Positions 51,602 to 60,360 of a DNA stretch of 64,000 nucleotides are shown here, in pieces. The notes under the pieces are model-generated. The model worked only from the letters and a program-made list of their open reading frames with translations. It was not told the origin of the DNA and did not search any database. Position 1 is the first letter of the stretch. Every line of letters begins with the position of its first letter. The position numbers and the translations under genes are program-made. Source of the stretch: Rufibacter immobilis (lineage in GTDB: Bacteria; Bacteroidota; Bacteroidia; Cytophagales; Hymenobacteraceae); assembly GCF_003721565.1 (NCBI RefSeq), contig NZ_RJJE01000001.1, positions 1 to 64,000 on the forward strand, read 5' to 3'.

Positions 51602-51644
51602 TAGCGTTTTTTGCCTTAATTTGGAAAAACAGCCGCTAAACGCT
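51602..51644. repeat. Dispersed palindrome, copy 27 (imperfect)
   Basis: TAGCGTTTTTTGCCTTAATTT faces AAAAACAGCCGCTAAACGCT. The left arm has diverged; it lies 18 bases before the methyltransferase start. Confidence 0.65.
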
Positions 51645-51661
51645 CAACTCCCTGCCTGCCC

Positions 51662-52324
51662 ATGTCCACTGCTCCCGCCCCAGACTTTGACTTCATTGCC
51701 CCCGTGTATGACGCCCTGGCCCAACTGGTGTTTGGCAAGGCGCAGCAAAAAGCGCAGGCGCAGTTTTTGGAGCTAATCCCGCTGGGAGCGCGCGTGCTGG
51801 TGCTGGGGGGCGGCAGCGGCTGGCTTCTGGCCCGGCTCCTCCAAAAAAGTAACCCGGCTTATGTGCTGTACCTGGAAGCCTCTTCCCAGATGCTGCGCCA
51901 AGCCCGCACCAGATATCAAAACTTTTCTTCGGCCGGGGCCGAGGTGGAGTTCCGGCACGGTACCCAGGACCAACTGCTGCCAGAAGAGAAGTTCCACGTG
52001 GTGCTCACGCCCTTCGTGCTGGATCTGTTCACCGCCCCCCAGGCTCTGCACATGATGCAACGGCTAACCCAGGCCCTGCTCCCCGGCGGCCTCTGGCTCC
52101 ACACCGATTTTTACCTGGCTCCGGAAAAACGGCGACAGATTTGGCAGAAACCGCTGCTGTGGGCCATGTACCGTTTCTTCAGGCAGGTGAGCGGCATTTC
52201 GGGCACCGGCTTGCCTCCATTTGAGGCTCTGTTCTCCCAGTTGGGGTTTGTTACCAAGCAGGAAGCCTTTTTCTTCCATTTCTTCATCAGGGCGCAGGTG
52301 CTGCAGAAGCCGCTTGGTTCCTAA
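51662..52324 (+). CDS. Class I SAM-dependent methyltransferase
   Basis: Cytosolic methyltransferase with the Rossmann-like SAM fold. Motif I is VLVLGGGSGWLLARLL (about residues 40-55), a glycine-rich SAM loop. An acidic residue in YLEASSQML (about 66) should bind the ribose. HVVLTPFVLDLF is motif IV-like and LLPGGLWLHTDFYL a motif VI-like strand. The 220-residue length and UbiE/COQ5-like order give no substrate. Confidence 0.9.
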   Translation: MSTAPAPDFDFIAPVYDALAQLVFGKAQQKAQAQFLELIPLGARVLVLGGGSGWLLARLLQKSNPAYVLYLEASSQMLRQARTRYQNFSSAGAEVEFRHGTQDQLLPEEKFHVVLTPFVLDLFTAPQALHMMQRLTQALLPGGLWLHTDFYLAPEKRRQIWQKPLLWAMYRFFRQVSGISGTGLPPFEALFSQLGFVTKQEAFFFHFFIRAQVLQKPLGS

Positions 52325-52399
52325 GCCAGAAGTATTTATCTGGCCAGTAGCTGTTTTTGGCTTTCCTGTGTATCTTGGGCGGCCAAACTCTCCCTTTAC

Positions 52400-54220
52400 A
52401 TGAAGAAAACCCTCTTCGCAGCTTTCGCCCTTGGGGCGATGGCGTTCATTTCTCCCGCTATGGCGCAGCAGAGCGTCAATTACCAAGTTTCTTTTGAAAA
52501 CGCAGCCCACCATGAGGCCTCTGTCACGGCTACCTTCAAAGGCGTGCAGGCCCCGGTGCTGGAAGTGCGCATGGCCCGCTCCTCGCCGGGCCGCTACGCG
52601 CTGCATGAGTTCGCCAAGAACGTGTACAACATCCAGGTCACCGACGGCCAGGGCCGACCGCTGACGCCTAACCGGCCTAACCTGCACCAGTGGAACGTGG
52701 CGGGCCATGACGGAACGGTCACCGTGAAATATACGCTCTTCGCTGACCACCCTGACGGTACCTACGCCGGCGTAAGCCCTACCCATGCCCACCTCAACGC
52801 GCCCGCTACGTTTATGTACGCCAACGGCATGGAGCAGGCCCCGGTGCAAATCAGCTTTCGGCCTCCGGCGGGACAGAACTGGACCGCTGCCACCCAGCTG
52901 AAGCCAGAGACGGCGCCGTTCACTTTTTCGGCCCCGCATTTCCAGTACCTCATGGATAGCCCCATTGAACTGGCTAATTTGCAGTGGCGCGAGTGGACGG
53001 TACAGGACAAAGGCCGAAGCCAGAAAATCAGGATTGGCATGCACCACGGCGGCACCGCCCAGGAACTGGACGAGTACACCCAGAAAGCCAAGCGCATTGT
53101 GCAGGAAGCCCAGGCCGTTTTCGGGGAACTTCCCACCTTTGACTTTGGCGAGTACACCTTTATTGCCTGCTACCTTCCCGGCACGCCCGGCGACGGCATG
53201 GAGCACCGCAACTCCACCGTGATCACCAGTTCGCGCCCGCTCAAGAATGGCATGAACTCTAACCTAGGTACACTTTCCCACGAATTCTTCCACGCCTGGA
53301 ATGTGGAGCGCATCAGGCCGCAGAGCCTGGAGCCGTTTAACTTCGCAGACGCCAACATGAGCGGCGAGCTGTGGCTGGCCGAAGGCTTCACCAGTTATTA
53401 CGGCACCTTGTTGATGGCCCGGGCCGGCGTTACCTCCCAACCCGATTATTTGAAAAGCGCCGGTTACCCAATTCTGGCCGTAACGGTTTCTCCGGGGAAA
53501 GACTATTTCTCGCCGGTGGAGATGAGCATGCAGGCCCCGTTCGTGGATGCCTCCCGCTCCGTAGACCCAACTAACCGCACCAATACCTACATCTCCTATT
53601 ACACCTACGGCAACGCCATCGCCATTGGCCTGGACTTCACCCTACGCACCAAGTTCAAAAACCTGAGCCTAGACGATTACATGCGCCTGCTCTGGCAGCG
53701 CCACGGCAAGCCGGAGAAACCGTACACGCTCCCAGACCTGGAGAAAGCCCTCGCTGACCTTACCAAAGACCCCGGTTTCGCGCAGGACTTCTTTAAGCGG
53801 CACATTTATGGCAAGGAGATGATTCCGTACGCCGCGTTGGCCAACCAAATGGGGCTGGCGTTACAGTCCTCTAAAAATGCCGTGCTGGGTTGGGAGGGAC
53901 TTAGATTCCAGAACGACCAGGCTACTATTGCCCAGGGCACCTTCGCCAACAGTCCGTTGTATAAAGCTGGCCTGGACCGGGACGATGCACTCCTCACCCT
54001 GAACGGCCAGAAACTCACCTCACAGAAAACCCTGGATAGCCTCTTGACCCACCACAAACCCGGAGACCAGGTGCAACTGGAGGTTCTGCAGCAGGGCACT
54101 AAGAAAACGGTGCCCCTTACCTTAGCCCAAGACCCTGACCTAAAACTGGTGCCGTTAGAAAAAGCTTCCAAAACAGAAAAAGCCCGCCGGGAAGCTTGGT
54201 TAAGCGGTAAATCAAAGTAA
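52400..54220 (+). CDS. M61-family metallopeptidase with PDZ domain
   Basis: Secreted or periplasmic zinc aminopeptidase of the M61 glycyl-aminopeptidase family. Signal peptide residues 1-22 end AMAQ. The N-terminal beta domain (about 23-175) is followed by a thermolysin-like catalytic domain with the zinc motif HEFFH (about 293-297) in LSHEFFHAWNVERIRP. The downstream ELWLAEGFTSYYG supplies the third ligand glutamate. A PDZ domain (about 490-580, SPLYKAGLDRDDALLTLNGQ) lies near the C-terminus. The 606-residue length is typical. Confidence 0.95.
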   Translation: MKKTLFAAFALGAMAFISPAMAQQSVNYQVSFENAAHHEASVTATFKGVQAPVLEVRMARSSPGRYALHEFAKNVYNIQVTDGQGRPLTPNRPNLHQWNVAGHDGTVTVKYTLFADHPDGTYAGVSPTHAHLNAPATFMYANGMEQAPVQISFRPPAGQNWTAATQLKPETAPFTFSAPHFQYLMDSPIELANLQWREWTVQDKGRSQKIRIGMHHGGTAQELDEYTQKAKRIVQEAQAVFGELPTFDFGEYTFIACYLPGTPGDGMEHRNSTVITSSRPLKNGMNSNLGTLSHEFFHAWNVERIRPQSLEPFNFADANMSGELWLAEGFTSYYGTLLMARAGVTSQPDYLKSAGYPILAVTVSPGKDYFSPVEMSMQAPFVDASRSVDPTNRTNTYISYYTYGNAIAIGLDFTLRTKFKNLSLDDYMRLLWQRHGKPEKPYTLPDLEKALADLTKDPGFAQDFFKRHIYGKEMIPYAALANQMGLALQSSKNAVLGWEGLRFQNDQATIAQGTFANSPLYKAGLDRDDALLTLNGQKLTSQKTLDSLLTHHKPGDQVQLEVLQQGTKKTVPLTLAQDPDLKLVPLEKASKTEKARREAWLSGKSK

Positions 54221-54281
54221 ATTTTCAGGTTCCTATTCTGCCGGACGCTCTAAAAGCAATGGACTTTATACAAGGCAGGAT

Positions 54282-54324
54282 TTCCGTTTAGGGGCTGTTT
54301 TGGAAAAACAGCCCCTAAACGGAA
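54282..54324. repeat. Dispersed palindrome, copy 28 (perfect)
   Basis: TTCCGTTTAGGGGCTGTTTT pairs with AAAACAGCCCCTAAACGGAA. It lies 61 bases past the M61 peptidase stop. Confidence 0.95.
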
Positions 54325-54432
54325 TGGAACCAAGAGACTAAGCGGCCGGTTGTTTCGTTAGAGGTAGAAATACACTATCTTAGTAGTGCCGCCACCTGTG
54401 TTTCTCAGGCACGGCATTTCAAAGTAAGACAA

Positions 54433-55050
54433 ATGGCAAAACGATTTTATAGATATACGTTTCTTTTTCTCCTGATCTGGGCAACTACTCTGCTAACGAG
54501 TCAGGCGCAGGAACTGGAAACTGGTTTACCATCCGGGGCTGATTCTCTGCACCACACCGCACCCTTTGTTCCACGTGTGAGCTACGGCCTTAACGCGGGC
54601 GCGGCATTCAGCAACTTGGGCTCGTTTTCCTATCTGGAACCACGGGTACAGTACCGGGTAAGCCCTCGGTTTCAGGTGTTCAGCAGTTTAACGGTGCTCC
54701 AGACCTGGGGCGGTCCTACGTTCAGAACCACTACTCCAGAGGGAACGGCCACTACCTTATCGGGGGCACCAGACCGGCAGTACCTGTTGCACGTGGGCGG
54801 CACTTACGCCATGAGCGAACGGCTGCAGTTGAGCGGCAGTGTCTGGAAAGACTTAACCCCTTCCGCCACCAACAGATGGAATGCCAACCCGTTTCTGTAC
54901 GGTAGGTTTCCTAACCAAGGGTTCCAGTTCCAGGCGCAGTACCAGGTGGCTCCCAACGTGACCATCTCCGGTGGGGTGCGGTACGGCAACGGCGGCCACT
55001 ACGGGTACGGGTACCCGGGCAGCGGCTTTAACTCTATGTGGGGCTATTAA
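54433..55050 (+). CDS. Exported beta-rich envelope protein
   Basis: No named family. The 205 residues start with a signal peptide (1-29, FLFLLIWATTLLTSQAQ). Alternating hydrophobic strands follow (VSYGLNAGAAFSNLGSFSYL, RFQVFSSLTVLQTWGGP, RLQLSGSVWKDLTPS, NVTISGGVRYGNGGHYGYGY), suggesting an 8- to 10-strand outer-membrane barrel. The C-terminus is Gly/Tyr-rich (GYPGSGFNSMWGY). A terminator follows after about 30 bases. Confidence 0.8.
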   Translation: MAKRFYRYTFLFLLIWATTLLTSQAQELETGLPSGADSLHHTAPFVPRVSYGLNAGAAFSNLGSFSYLEPRVQYRVSPRFQVFSSLTVLQTWGGPTFRTTTPEGTATTLSGAPDRQYLLHVGGTYAMSERLQLSGSVWKDLTPSATNRWNANPFLYGRFPNQGFQFQAQYQVAPNVTISGGVRYGNGGHYGYGYPGSGFNSMWGY

Positions 55051-55080
55051 TAAAAAGAGACTTTCTTTATCTGTTTCATA

Positions 55081-55118
55081 AAAAAGCCTTTCCGCTTGTG
55101 GGCGGAAAGGCTTTTTTA
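55081..55118 (+). terminator. Terminator after the exported beta-rich protein gene
   Basis: AAAAAAGCCTTTCCGC pairs with GCGGAAAGGCTTTTTT around a short loop. Confidence 0.9.
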
Positions 55119-55155
55119 CGCCCATTGCCGCCGCTCATGCTGCTAATTTTATAAA

Positions 55156-55184
55156 TTGGGCATATCGTTTTTTGGTTATATTTG
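55156..55184 (+). promoter_or_regulatory. Promoter of the first sodium:solute symporter gene
   Basis: TTG (55156-55158), 18 bases, then TATATTTG (55177-55184) matches the Bacteroidota -33/-7 pair and lies 45 bases before the ATG at 55229. Confidence 0.65.
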
Positions 55185-55228
55185 CCCCATCACCTAACCA
55201 AGACAAAACTTATCTTCCCAGCTCACCC

Positions 55229-56701
55229 ATGTCTTCAACCCTAATTCTGGGCATCATTGCCGCTTATTTCTGCATTCTCATCCTGATTTCTTTTATAACG
55301 AGTAAAAAAGGCGAATCTACGGACAGTTTCTTTTTGGCAAACCGGTCTTCGCCGTGGTATGTGGTGGCCTTCGGGATGATTGGGACTTCCCTGTCTGGGG
55401 TAACCTTTATCTCTATTCCGGGCATGGTGGAAAAAGCGCAGTTTTCTTACCTGCAGCTCATCTTGGGGAACATGCTGGGGTATTTTGTGGTGGCCATGGT
55501 ACTCATGCCGCTTTATTACCGCCTGAACCTGGTTTCCATCTACACCTATCTGGAGCAGCGGTACGGTTTCTGGTCCTACAAAACTGGGGCGGCATTCTTC
55601 CTGCTATCGCGCACGCTGGGAGCTTCCCTGCGTATGTTCCTGGTGGCAGGCGTACTGCAGCTGGCCGTGTTTGACGAACTGGGCGTGCCGTTTGAGGTTT
55701 CTGTGGCCATTACCATCGCGCTTATCTGGGTGTATACGTTTAGAGGCGGTATGAAAACCATCATCTGGACCGATACCTTCCAAACCTTGGCCATGCTCAT
55801 CTGCGTGGGCATCAGTATCTCTATGATCTCCAGCGAGCTGAACCTTTCCTTCCAAGGCATGGTAGACACCATCAGCGAAAGTAAATATTCACAGGTATTC
55901 TTCTGGGATGTAAAGGACCCGCGTTACTTCTTCAAGCAGTTTCTTTCCGGTGCTTTCATCTCCATTGTGATGGTGGGTCTTGACCAGGACATGATGCAGA
56001 AAAACCTGAGCTGCAAAAACCTGAAGGAGGCCCAGAAAAACATGTTCTCGTTCACCGTAATTGTGATGATTGTGAACATCCTGTTCCTGAGCCTGGGCGC
56101 TTTGCTGTACCTCTTCGCTGAAGCCAAGGGCATTGGCCTGCCGGAGAAAGGCGATAACGTGTTCCCGTTCCTGGCCCTGAACCACTTCTCCTCGTTTGCG
56201 GCCATCGCCTTTATTCTGGGCATTACCGCTATCACCTATGCCTCGGCAGACTCCGCTTTGACGGCGCTTACCACTTCTTTCTGCGTAGACTTCCTGGATT
56301 TCAAGAACCGGCCCGAGACGCAGCGCATCCGATACAAAAACTGGGTGCACCTGGGCTTCTCTCTTTTGATGGGGATTGTGATCATCATCTTCCGGATTGT
56401 GAACGACGAAAGCGTGGTGCAGGCAGTGTTCAAAGTGGCCGGTTACACGTACGGCCCGCTGCTGGGGCTTTACTCCTTCGGGGTATTCTCTAACCGTCCG
56501 GTGCGCGACAACCTCGTGCCGTTCATCTGTGTGCTGGCCCCGGTGCTCACCTACATCATCAGCCTTAATTCCGTAGACTGGTTCTGGGGGTATGAGTTCG
56601 GGTTTGAGGTCCTGATCCTGAACGGATTCCTGACCTTTATGGGCTTATACTCCATCTCCCGCAAGAAAACCGATCTGCTTGACGCCACCACGCCTGTTTA
56701 A
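55229..56701 (+). CDS. Sodium:solute symporter (SSS family), copy 1
   Basis: Inner-membrane Na+-coupled solute importer. I start at 55229 (MSSTLILGIIAAYFCIL, 490 residues), downstream of the promoter; the frame opens at 55172. The LeuT-fold family landmarks are FGMIGTSLSGVTFISIPGMV (about residues 48-67), SIYTYLEQRYGFWSYKTGAAF (about 95-117), and ITAITYASADSALTALTTSFCVDF (about 333-356). The last of these carries the Na+-site Ser/Thr pair. Thirteen helices expected. The substrate is not evident. The following gene is a close paralogue. Confidence 0.94.
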   Translation: MSSTLILGIIAAYFCILILISFITSKKGESTDSFFLANRSSPWYVVAFGMIGTSLSGVTFISIPGMVEKAQFSYLQLILGNMLGYFVVAMVLMPLYYRLNLVSIYTYLEQRYGFWSYKTGAAFFLLSRTLGASLRMFLVAGVLQLAVFDELGVPFEVSVAITIALIWVYTFRGGMKTIIWTDTFQTLAMLICVGISISMISSELNLSFQGMVDTISESKYSQVFFWDVKDPRYFFKQFLSGAFISIVMVGLDQDMMQKNLSCKNLKEAQKNMFSFTVIVMIVNILFLSLGALLYLFAEAKGIGLPEKGDNVFPFLALNHFSSFAAIAFILGITAITYASADSALTALTTSFCVDFLDFKNRPETQRIRYKNWVHLGFSLLMGIVIIIFRIVNDESVVQAVFKVAGYTYGPLLGLYSFGVFSNRPVRDNLVPFICVLAPVLTYIISLNSVDWFWGYEFGFEVLILNGFLTFMGLYSISRKKTDLLDATTPV

Positions 56702-56720
56702 TCAGGTATAAAGAACATGT

Positions 56721-56776
56721 AAAGGCTTGCGTTTAGGGGCTCTTTTTCCAAAAAGAGCCCCTAAACGCAAGCCTTT
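56721..56776. repeat. Dispersed palindrome, copy 29 (perfect, extended)
   Basis: The core is extended by outer arms AAAGGCTTG and CAAGCCTTT, then a short T-run. It lies 20 bases after the first symporter stop and before the second symporter's promoter. Confidence 0.95.
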
Positions 56777-56805
56777 TTAAATAAGCCAAATTCGGTTTTG
56801 GGCCG

Positions 56806-56813
56806 TACCTTTG
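56806..56813 (+). promoter_or_regulatory. Putative -7 element of the second symporter gene
   Basis: TACCTTTG matches TAnnTTTG and lies 52 bases before the ATG at 56865, so the paralogue has its own promoter. Confidence 0.5.
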
Positions 56814-56864
56814 CAGCGCGTTGGTCACACTTTTCCAGACCAGCTTTGTTTGAGGTTATTACGC

Positions 56865-58313
56865 ATGTCTCCACTTCTCACGCTGGGCATCATCATCGCC
56901 TATTTCTGCCTGCTGCTGCTGGTTTCTTTTCTCACGAGCAAGAAAGGCGAATCTACTTCGGGTTTCTTCTTGGCTAACCGCAACTCTCCCTGGTACGTGG
57001 TGGCCTTTGGCATGATTGGGACCACGCTCTCGGGCATCACCTTTGTGTCTATTCCGGGCATGGTGGAGAAAACCGGCTTCACGTACCTACAAATTGTGTT
57101 GGGCTACGTGCTGGGCTACGTAGTGATTGCGCTGGTGCTCTTGCCGCTATACTACCGTCTGAGGCTGGTTTCCATCTACACCTATCTGGAGCAGCGGCTG
57201 GGTTTCTGGTCCTACAAAACCGGCAGTGCGTTTTTCCTGCTTTCCCGCACGCTCAGCGCCGCCCTCAGGCTGTATCTGGTGGCGGGGGTACTGCAACTGG
57301 CGGTATTCGGGCCGCTGGGCATTCCGTTTGCGGGTACCGTGGCACTCACCATCGCTTTCATCTGGTTTTACACGTTCAGGGGCGGCATGAAAACCATTGT
57401 CTGGACCGATACCCTCCAGACGCTGGCCATGCTTCTCTGTCTGGGCACCAGCATCTGGCTCATCTCTGAGGAACTGCACCTTTCGTTCAGCACACTGGTA
57501 AGCACCATCACGGACAGCTCCCATGCCACCCTTTTCGTTTGGGATGCCAAAGCGCCTAATTTCTTCGTGAAACAGATTCTGGCCGGCGCGTTCATCACCA
57601 TTGCCATGACGGGCCTTGACCAAGACATGATGCAGAAAAACCTGAGTTGCCGTAACCTGCCCGAGGCCCAGAAGAACATGTTCTGGTTCACCGTCATTCT
57701 GGTGGTGGTGAACGTGCTCTTTCTCTGCCTGGGCGTGCTTTTGTACACCTTTGCGGCGGCCAAAGGAATAGGAGTACCCGCCAAAGGCGATGACGTATTC
57801 CCGTTCCTGGCCCTGAACCATCTTTCCTCGGTGGTAGGCTTGGCCTTTATCCTGGGAATCACGGCCATCACCTACGCTTCGGCAGACTCTGCCCTCACCT
57901 CTCTGACCACCGCCTTCTGCGTCGATTTCCTGGATTTCCAGCATCGGCCGGAGGCCCAGCGGGTACGTTACAAAAATTGGGTCCACCTGGCGTTCTCCCT
58001 GCTGCTGGCACTGGTCATTCTCCTGTTCAAACTCTACAATGACGAGAGCATCATTGCCACGCTCTTCACGCTGGTGGGCTATACCTATGGTCCGTTGCTG
58101 GGCATGTACACCTTTGGTCTGCTCACCACAAGAACCGTTCGGGACGGTGCCGTTCCGGTACTGGGCGTTCTATCTCCGGTGTTCACGTACGTCATCAGTT
58201 CCCATTCCGCCCAGTGGTTCTGGGGCTATCAGTTTGGGTTTGAGGTGCTGCTGCTGAACGGATTTCTCATGTTTTTAGGGCTCTGGTTCGTTTCAGCCCG
58301 TAAAAGTCTGTAG
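56865..58313 (+). CDS. Sodium:solute symporter (SSS family), copy 2
   Basis: A tandem paralogue of the preceding symporter, 482 residues from the ATG at 56865 (MSPLLTLGIIIAYFCLL). The same landmarks occur: FGMIGTTLSGITFVSIPGMV, SIYTYLEQRLGFWSYKTGSA, GLDQDMMQKNLSCRNLPEAQ and ITAITYASADSALTSLTTAF. The two proteins align end to end without large gaps and most positions agree by eye. Divergence is concentrated in the loop after LICVGISISMIS/LLCLGTSIWLIS and at the C-terminus, where substrate or regulation may differ. Confidence 0.94.
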   Translation: MSPLLTLGIIIAYFCLLLLVSFLTSKKGESTSGFFLANRNSPWYVVAFGMIGTTLSGITFVSIPGMVEKTGFTYLQIVLGYVLGYVVIALVLLPLYYRLRLVSIYTYLEQRLGFWSYKTGSAFFLLSRTLSAALRLYLVAGVLQLAVFGPLGIPFAGTVALTIAFIWFYTFRGGMKTIVWTDTLQTLAMLLCLGTSIWLISEELHLSFSTLVSTITDSSHATLFVWDAKAPNFFVKQILAGAFITIAMTGLDQDMMQKNLSCRNLPEAQKNMFWFTVILVVVNVLFLCLGVLLYTFAAAKGIGVPAKGDDVFPFLALNHLSSVVGLAFILGITAITYASADSALTSLTTAFCVDFLDFQHRPEAQRVRYKNWVHLAFSLLLALVILLFKLYNDESIIATLFTLVGYTYGPLLGMYTFGLLTTRTVRDGAVPVLGVLSPVFTYVISSHSAQWFWGYQFGFEVLLLNGFLMFLGLWFVSARKSL

Positions 58314-58363
58314 CATTCTGGTTTTACGACCTTCTATGGGCTGCGGAAATCAATGGATATGCC

Positions 58364-58371
58364 TACCTTTG
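58364..58371 (+). promoter_or_regulatory. Putative -7 element of the ABC exporter gene
   Basis: TACCTTTG matches TAnnTTTG, 134 bases before the exporter ATG. Palindrome copy 30 would then lie in the leader. Confidence 0.4.
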
Positions 58372-58401
58372 CGGGTTGCGTTCGCTGTTCAGGCAGAGGA
58401 A

Positions 58402-58444
58402 TGCGTTTAGAGCCTCTTTTCTGAAAAACAGCCCCTAAACGTAA
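58402..58444. repeat. Dispersed palindrome, copy 30 (imperfect)
   Basis: ATGCGTTTAGAGCCTCTTTT faces AAAAACAGCCCCTAAACGTAA with stem mismatches. It is the last copy in the window. Confidence 0.8.
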
Positions 58445-58505
58445 ACCTGAAAGAACAAGCTTACTATAAACGCACCTCAATCTATACAAACAGGAACTAC
58501 ACTAC

Positions 58506-60326
58506 ATGGCAAAAAGAGGATTCGGACCAGGGGCGGCGGCCGGAGGCGAAACAGAAGGTAAAGCCAAATTAAGCAAAGAGAATTTACGGCGCGGTCTTCA
58601 GATCTTCAGGTTCCTTCTGCCTTACAGAGGTAAATTTTACATTGGTCTGGTATTTCTGCTTTTTTCCAGCCTCACGTTCATGGCTTTTCCGGCGGTTACG
58701 GGCATGCTCATAGACGCCGCCGTGGGCAAACCGGATCTCTGGATACAGGACATTGATTACATTGCCGTACTGCTCTTTGCGGTGATTGCGCTCCAGGGGA
58801 TTTTCTCTTTTTTCAGGGTCTATTTCTTCGCCCAAGTAAGCGAAAACGCCATCGCCGACATCCGGAAGAGCCTCTACACCCAGTTCATGGGCTTGCCACT
58901 CACGTTTTTCGAGCAACGCCGGGTAGGCGAGATCACCAGCCGCATCACCTCAGATGTAAGCTATATTCAGGATGGTTTCTCCATTACCCTGGCCGAGCTT
59001 TTCAGGCAGATCACTACCCTACTGGTGGGCATTGGGTTTATCATGTTCATCTCGGTGAAGCTTTCCCTGTTCATGCTGGCCACCTTCCCGGTTCTGGTGA
59101 TTCTGGCCATGGTGTTTGGCAAAAAGCTGAAGAAACTGTCGCGCAAGACCCAGGATGAACTGGCCGTAACCAACGTGATTGTGGAGGAAACCCTGCAAGC
59201 TATTCAGGTAGTGAAGGCGTTCACCAACGAGCTCTTTGAGATTAACCGGTACAAGCAGGCCTTGGGAAGATCTGTAAAAACCGCCATCTCCACCTCTTTC
59301 TATCGCGGGGCGTTCATCTCCTTTATCATCATCGGGTTGTTTGGCGGCATTATTCTCGTGATCTGGTACGGGGCCACCTTAGTGCAGCGCGGCGACCTTA
59401 CATTTGGCCAACTTACTTCGTTCATCCTCTACACCTCTTTTATTGGGGCCTCTGTAGCAGGCCTGGGCGACCTATACGCCAAAATTCAGGTGTCCGTAGG
59501 AGCATCTGAGCGTATCCTGGAGATACTAGACCTTCCGCTGGAGCAGCCTGATCTAACGCTGCCTACCCCGGCAGCGGTCCGCTTCAACGGCAACGTACGC
59601 TATGAGCATGTGGGCTTCTCCTACCCTACCCGCCCCGACCTCCAGGTGCTACAGAATATCCATTTTGAGATTCGGGCCGGAGAGAAAATCGCTTTGGTAG
59701 GCTCCAGCGGCGCCGGCAAGTCGACCATTGCGCAGTTGCTCATGAAGTTCTACAAAGTAGACCAAGGGGCAATCTACGTAGACGGACAGAACATTAACCA
59801 ACTGCACCTGCACGAGCTGCGCGGCAACATGGCCATTGTGCCGCAGGAGGTACTGCTTTTTGGAGGCACCATCAAGGAGAACATCGCTTATGGCCGCCCA
59901 GACGCCACGGAGGAAGAAGTTCTCCTGGCTGCTCAGAAAGCGAACGCGCTGCAGTTCATTCAATCCTTCCCGGAAGCTTTTAATACCGTAGTGGGCGAAC
60001 GCGGCATTAAACTTTCTGGCGGACAGCGCCAACGCATCGCCATCGCCCGCGCCATCCTGAAAGACCCCGCCATCCTGATCCTGGACGAGGCTACCAGTTC
60101 CCTAGACTCTGAGTCTGAGATGCTGGTGCAGCAGGCCATGGATGAGCTGATGAAGAACCGAACCACCATCATCATTGCTCACCGCCTGGCCACCATCAGG
60201 AAAGTAGATAAGATCTTAGTAATAGACAAAGGGCAGATTGTGGAACAGGGATCGCATGATGAGCTGGCTCATAATCCAGAAGGGATTTATGCTAATCTAC
60301 TGAGGCTACAGTTTGAGGCGAAATAA
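58506..60326 (+). CDS. ABC exporter (permease-ATPase fusion, MsbA-like)
   Basis: Homodimeric inner-membrane exporter of lipids or drugs. Six membrane helices fill residues about 40-330. The nucleotide-binding domain begins near 360: Walker A GSSGAGKST (about 399-407), Q-loop in AIVPQEVLLFGGTIKENIAY, signature LSGGQRQR (about 502-509), Walker B with AILILDEATSSLD, and switch His in IIIAHRLATI. The 606-residue length is standard. MsbA-type lipid flipping and multidrug export cannot be told apart from sequence. Confidence 0.95.
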   Translation: MAKRGFGPGAAAGGETEGKAKLSKENLRRGLQIFRFLLPYRGKFYIGLVFLLFSSLTFMAFPAVTGMLIDAAVGKPDLWIQDIDYIAVLLFAVIALQGIFSFFRVYFFAQVSENAIADIRKSLYTQFMGLPLTFFEQRRVGEITSRITSDVSYIQDGFSITLAELFRQITTLLVGIGFIMFISVKLSLFMLATFPVLVILAMVFGKKLKKLSRKTQDELAVTNVIVEETLQAIQVVKAFTNELFEINRYKQALGRSVKTAISTSFYRGAFISFIIIGLFGGIILVIWYGATLVQRGDLTFGQLTSFILYTSFIGASVAGLGDLYAKIQVSVGASERILEILDLPLEQPDLTLPTPAAVRFNGNVRYEHVGFSYPTRPDLQVLQNIHFEIRAGEKIALVGSSGAGKSTIAQLLMKFYKVDQGAIYVDGQNINQLHLHELRGNMAIVPQEVLLFGGTIKENIAYGRPDATEEEVLLAAQKANALQFIQSFPEAFNTVVGERGIKLSGGQRQRIAIARAILKDPAILILDEATSSLDSESEMLVQQAMDELMKNRTTIIIAHRLATIRKVDKILVIDKGQIVEQGSHDELAHNPEGIYANLLRLQFEAK

Positions 60327-60360
60327 AAGAAAGAGGCATCTAAAGGTGCCTCTTTCTTTT
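60325..60360 (+). terminator. Terminator after the ABC exporter gene
   Basis: AAAAGAAAGAGGCA pairs with TGCCTCTTTCTTTT. The stem begins within the stop codon. Confidence 0.9.

Noticed and set aside
52064-53206. Long minus-strand frame (380 codons)
   Set aside because: It is antisense to the methyltransferase and M61 peptidase genes, whose motifs are clear; long shadow frames are expected in GC-rich codons.
55229-58313. The two symporters as an assembly duplication
   Set aside because: They differ at many positions along their length and have distinct flanks and promoters.
22-58444. Reading the dispersed palindromes as a CRISPR array
   Set aside because: Copies are kilobases apart with genes between them, are palindromic, vary in sequence, and no cas gene is present.
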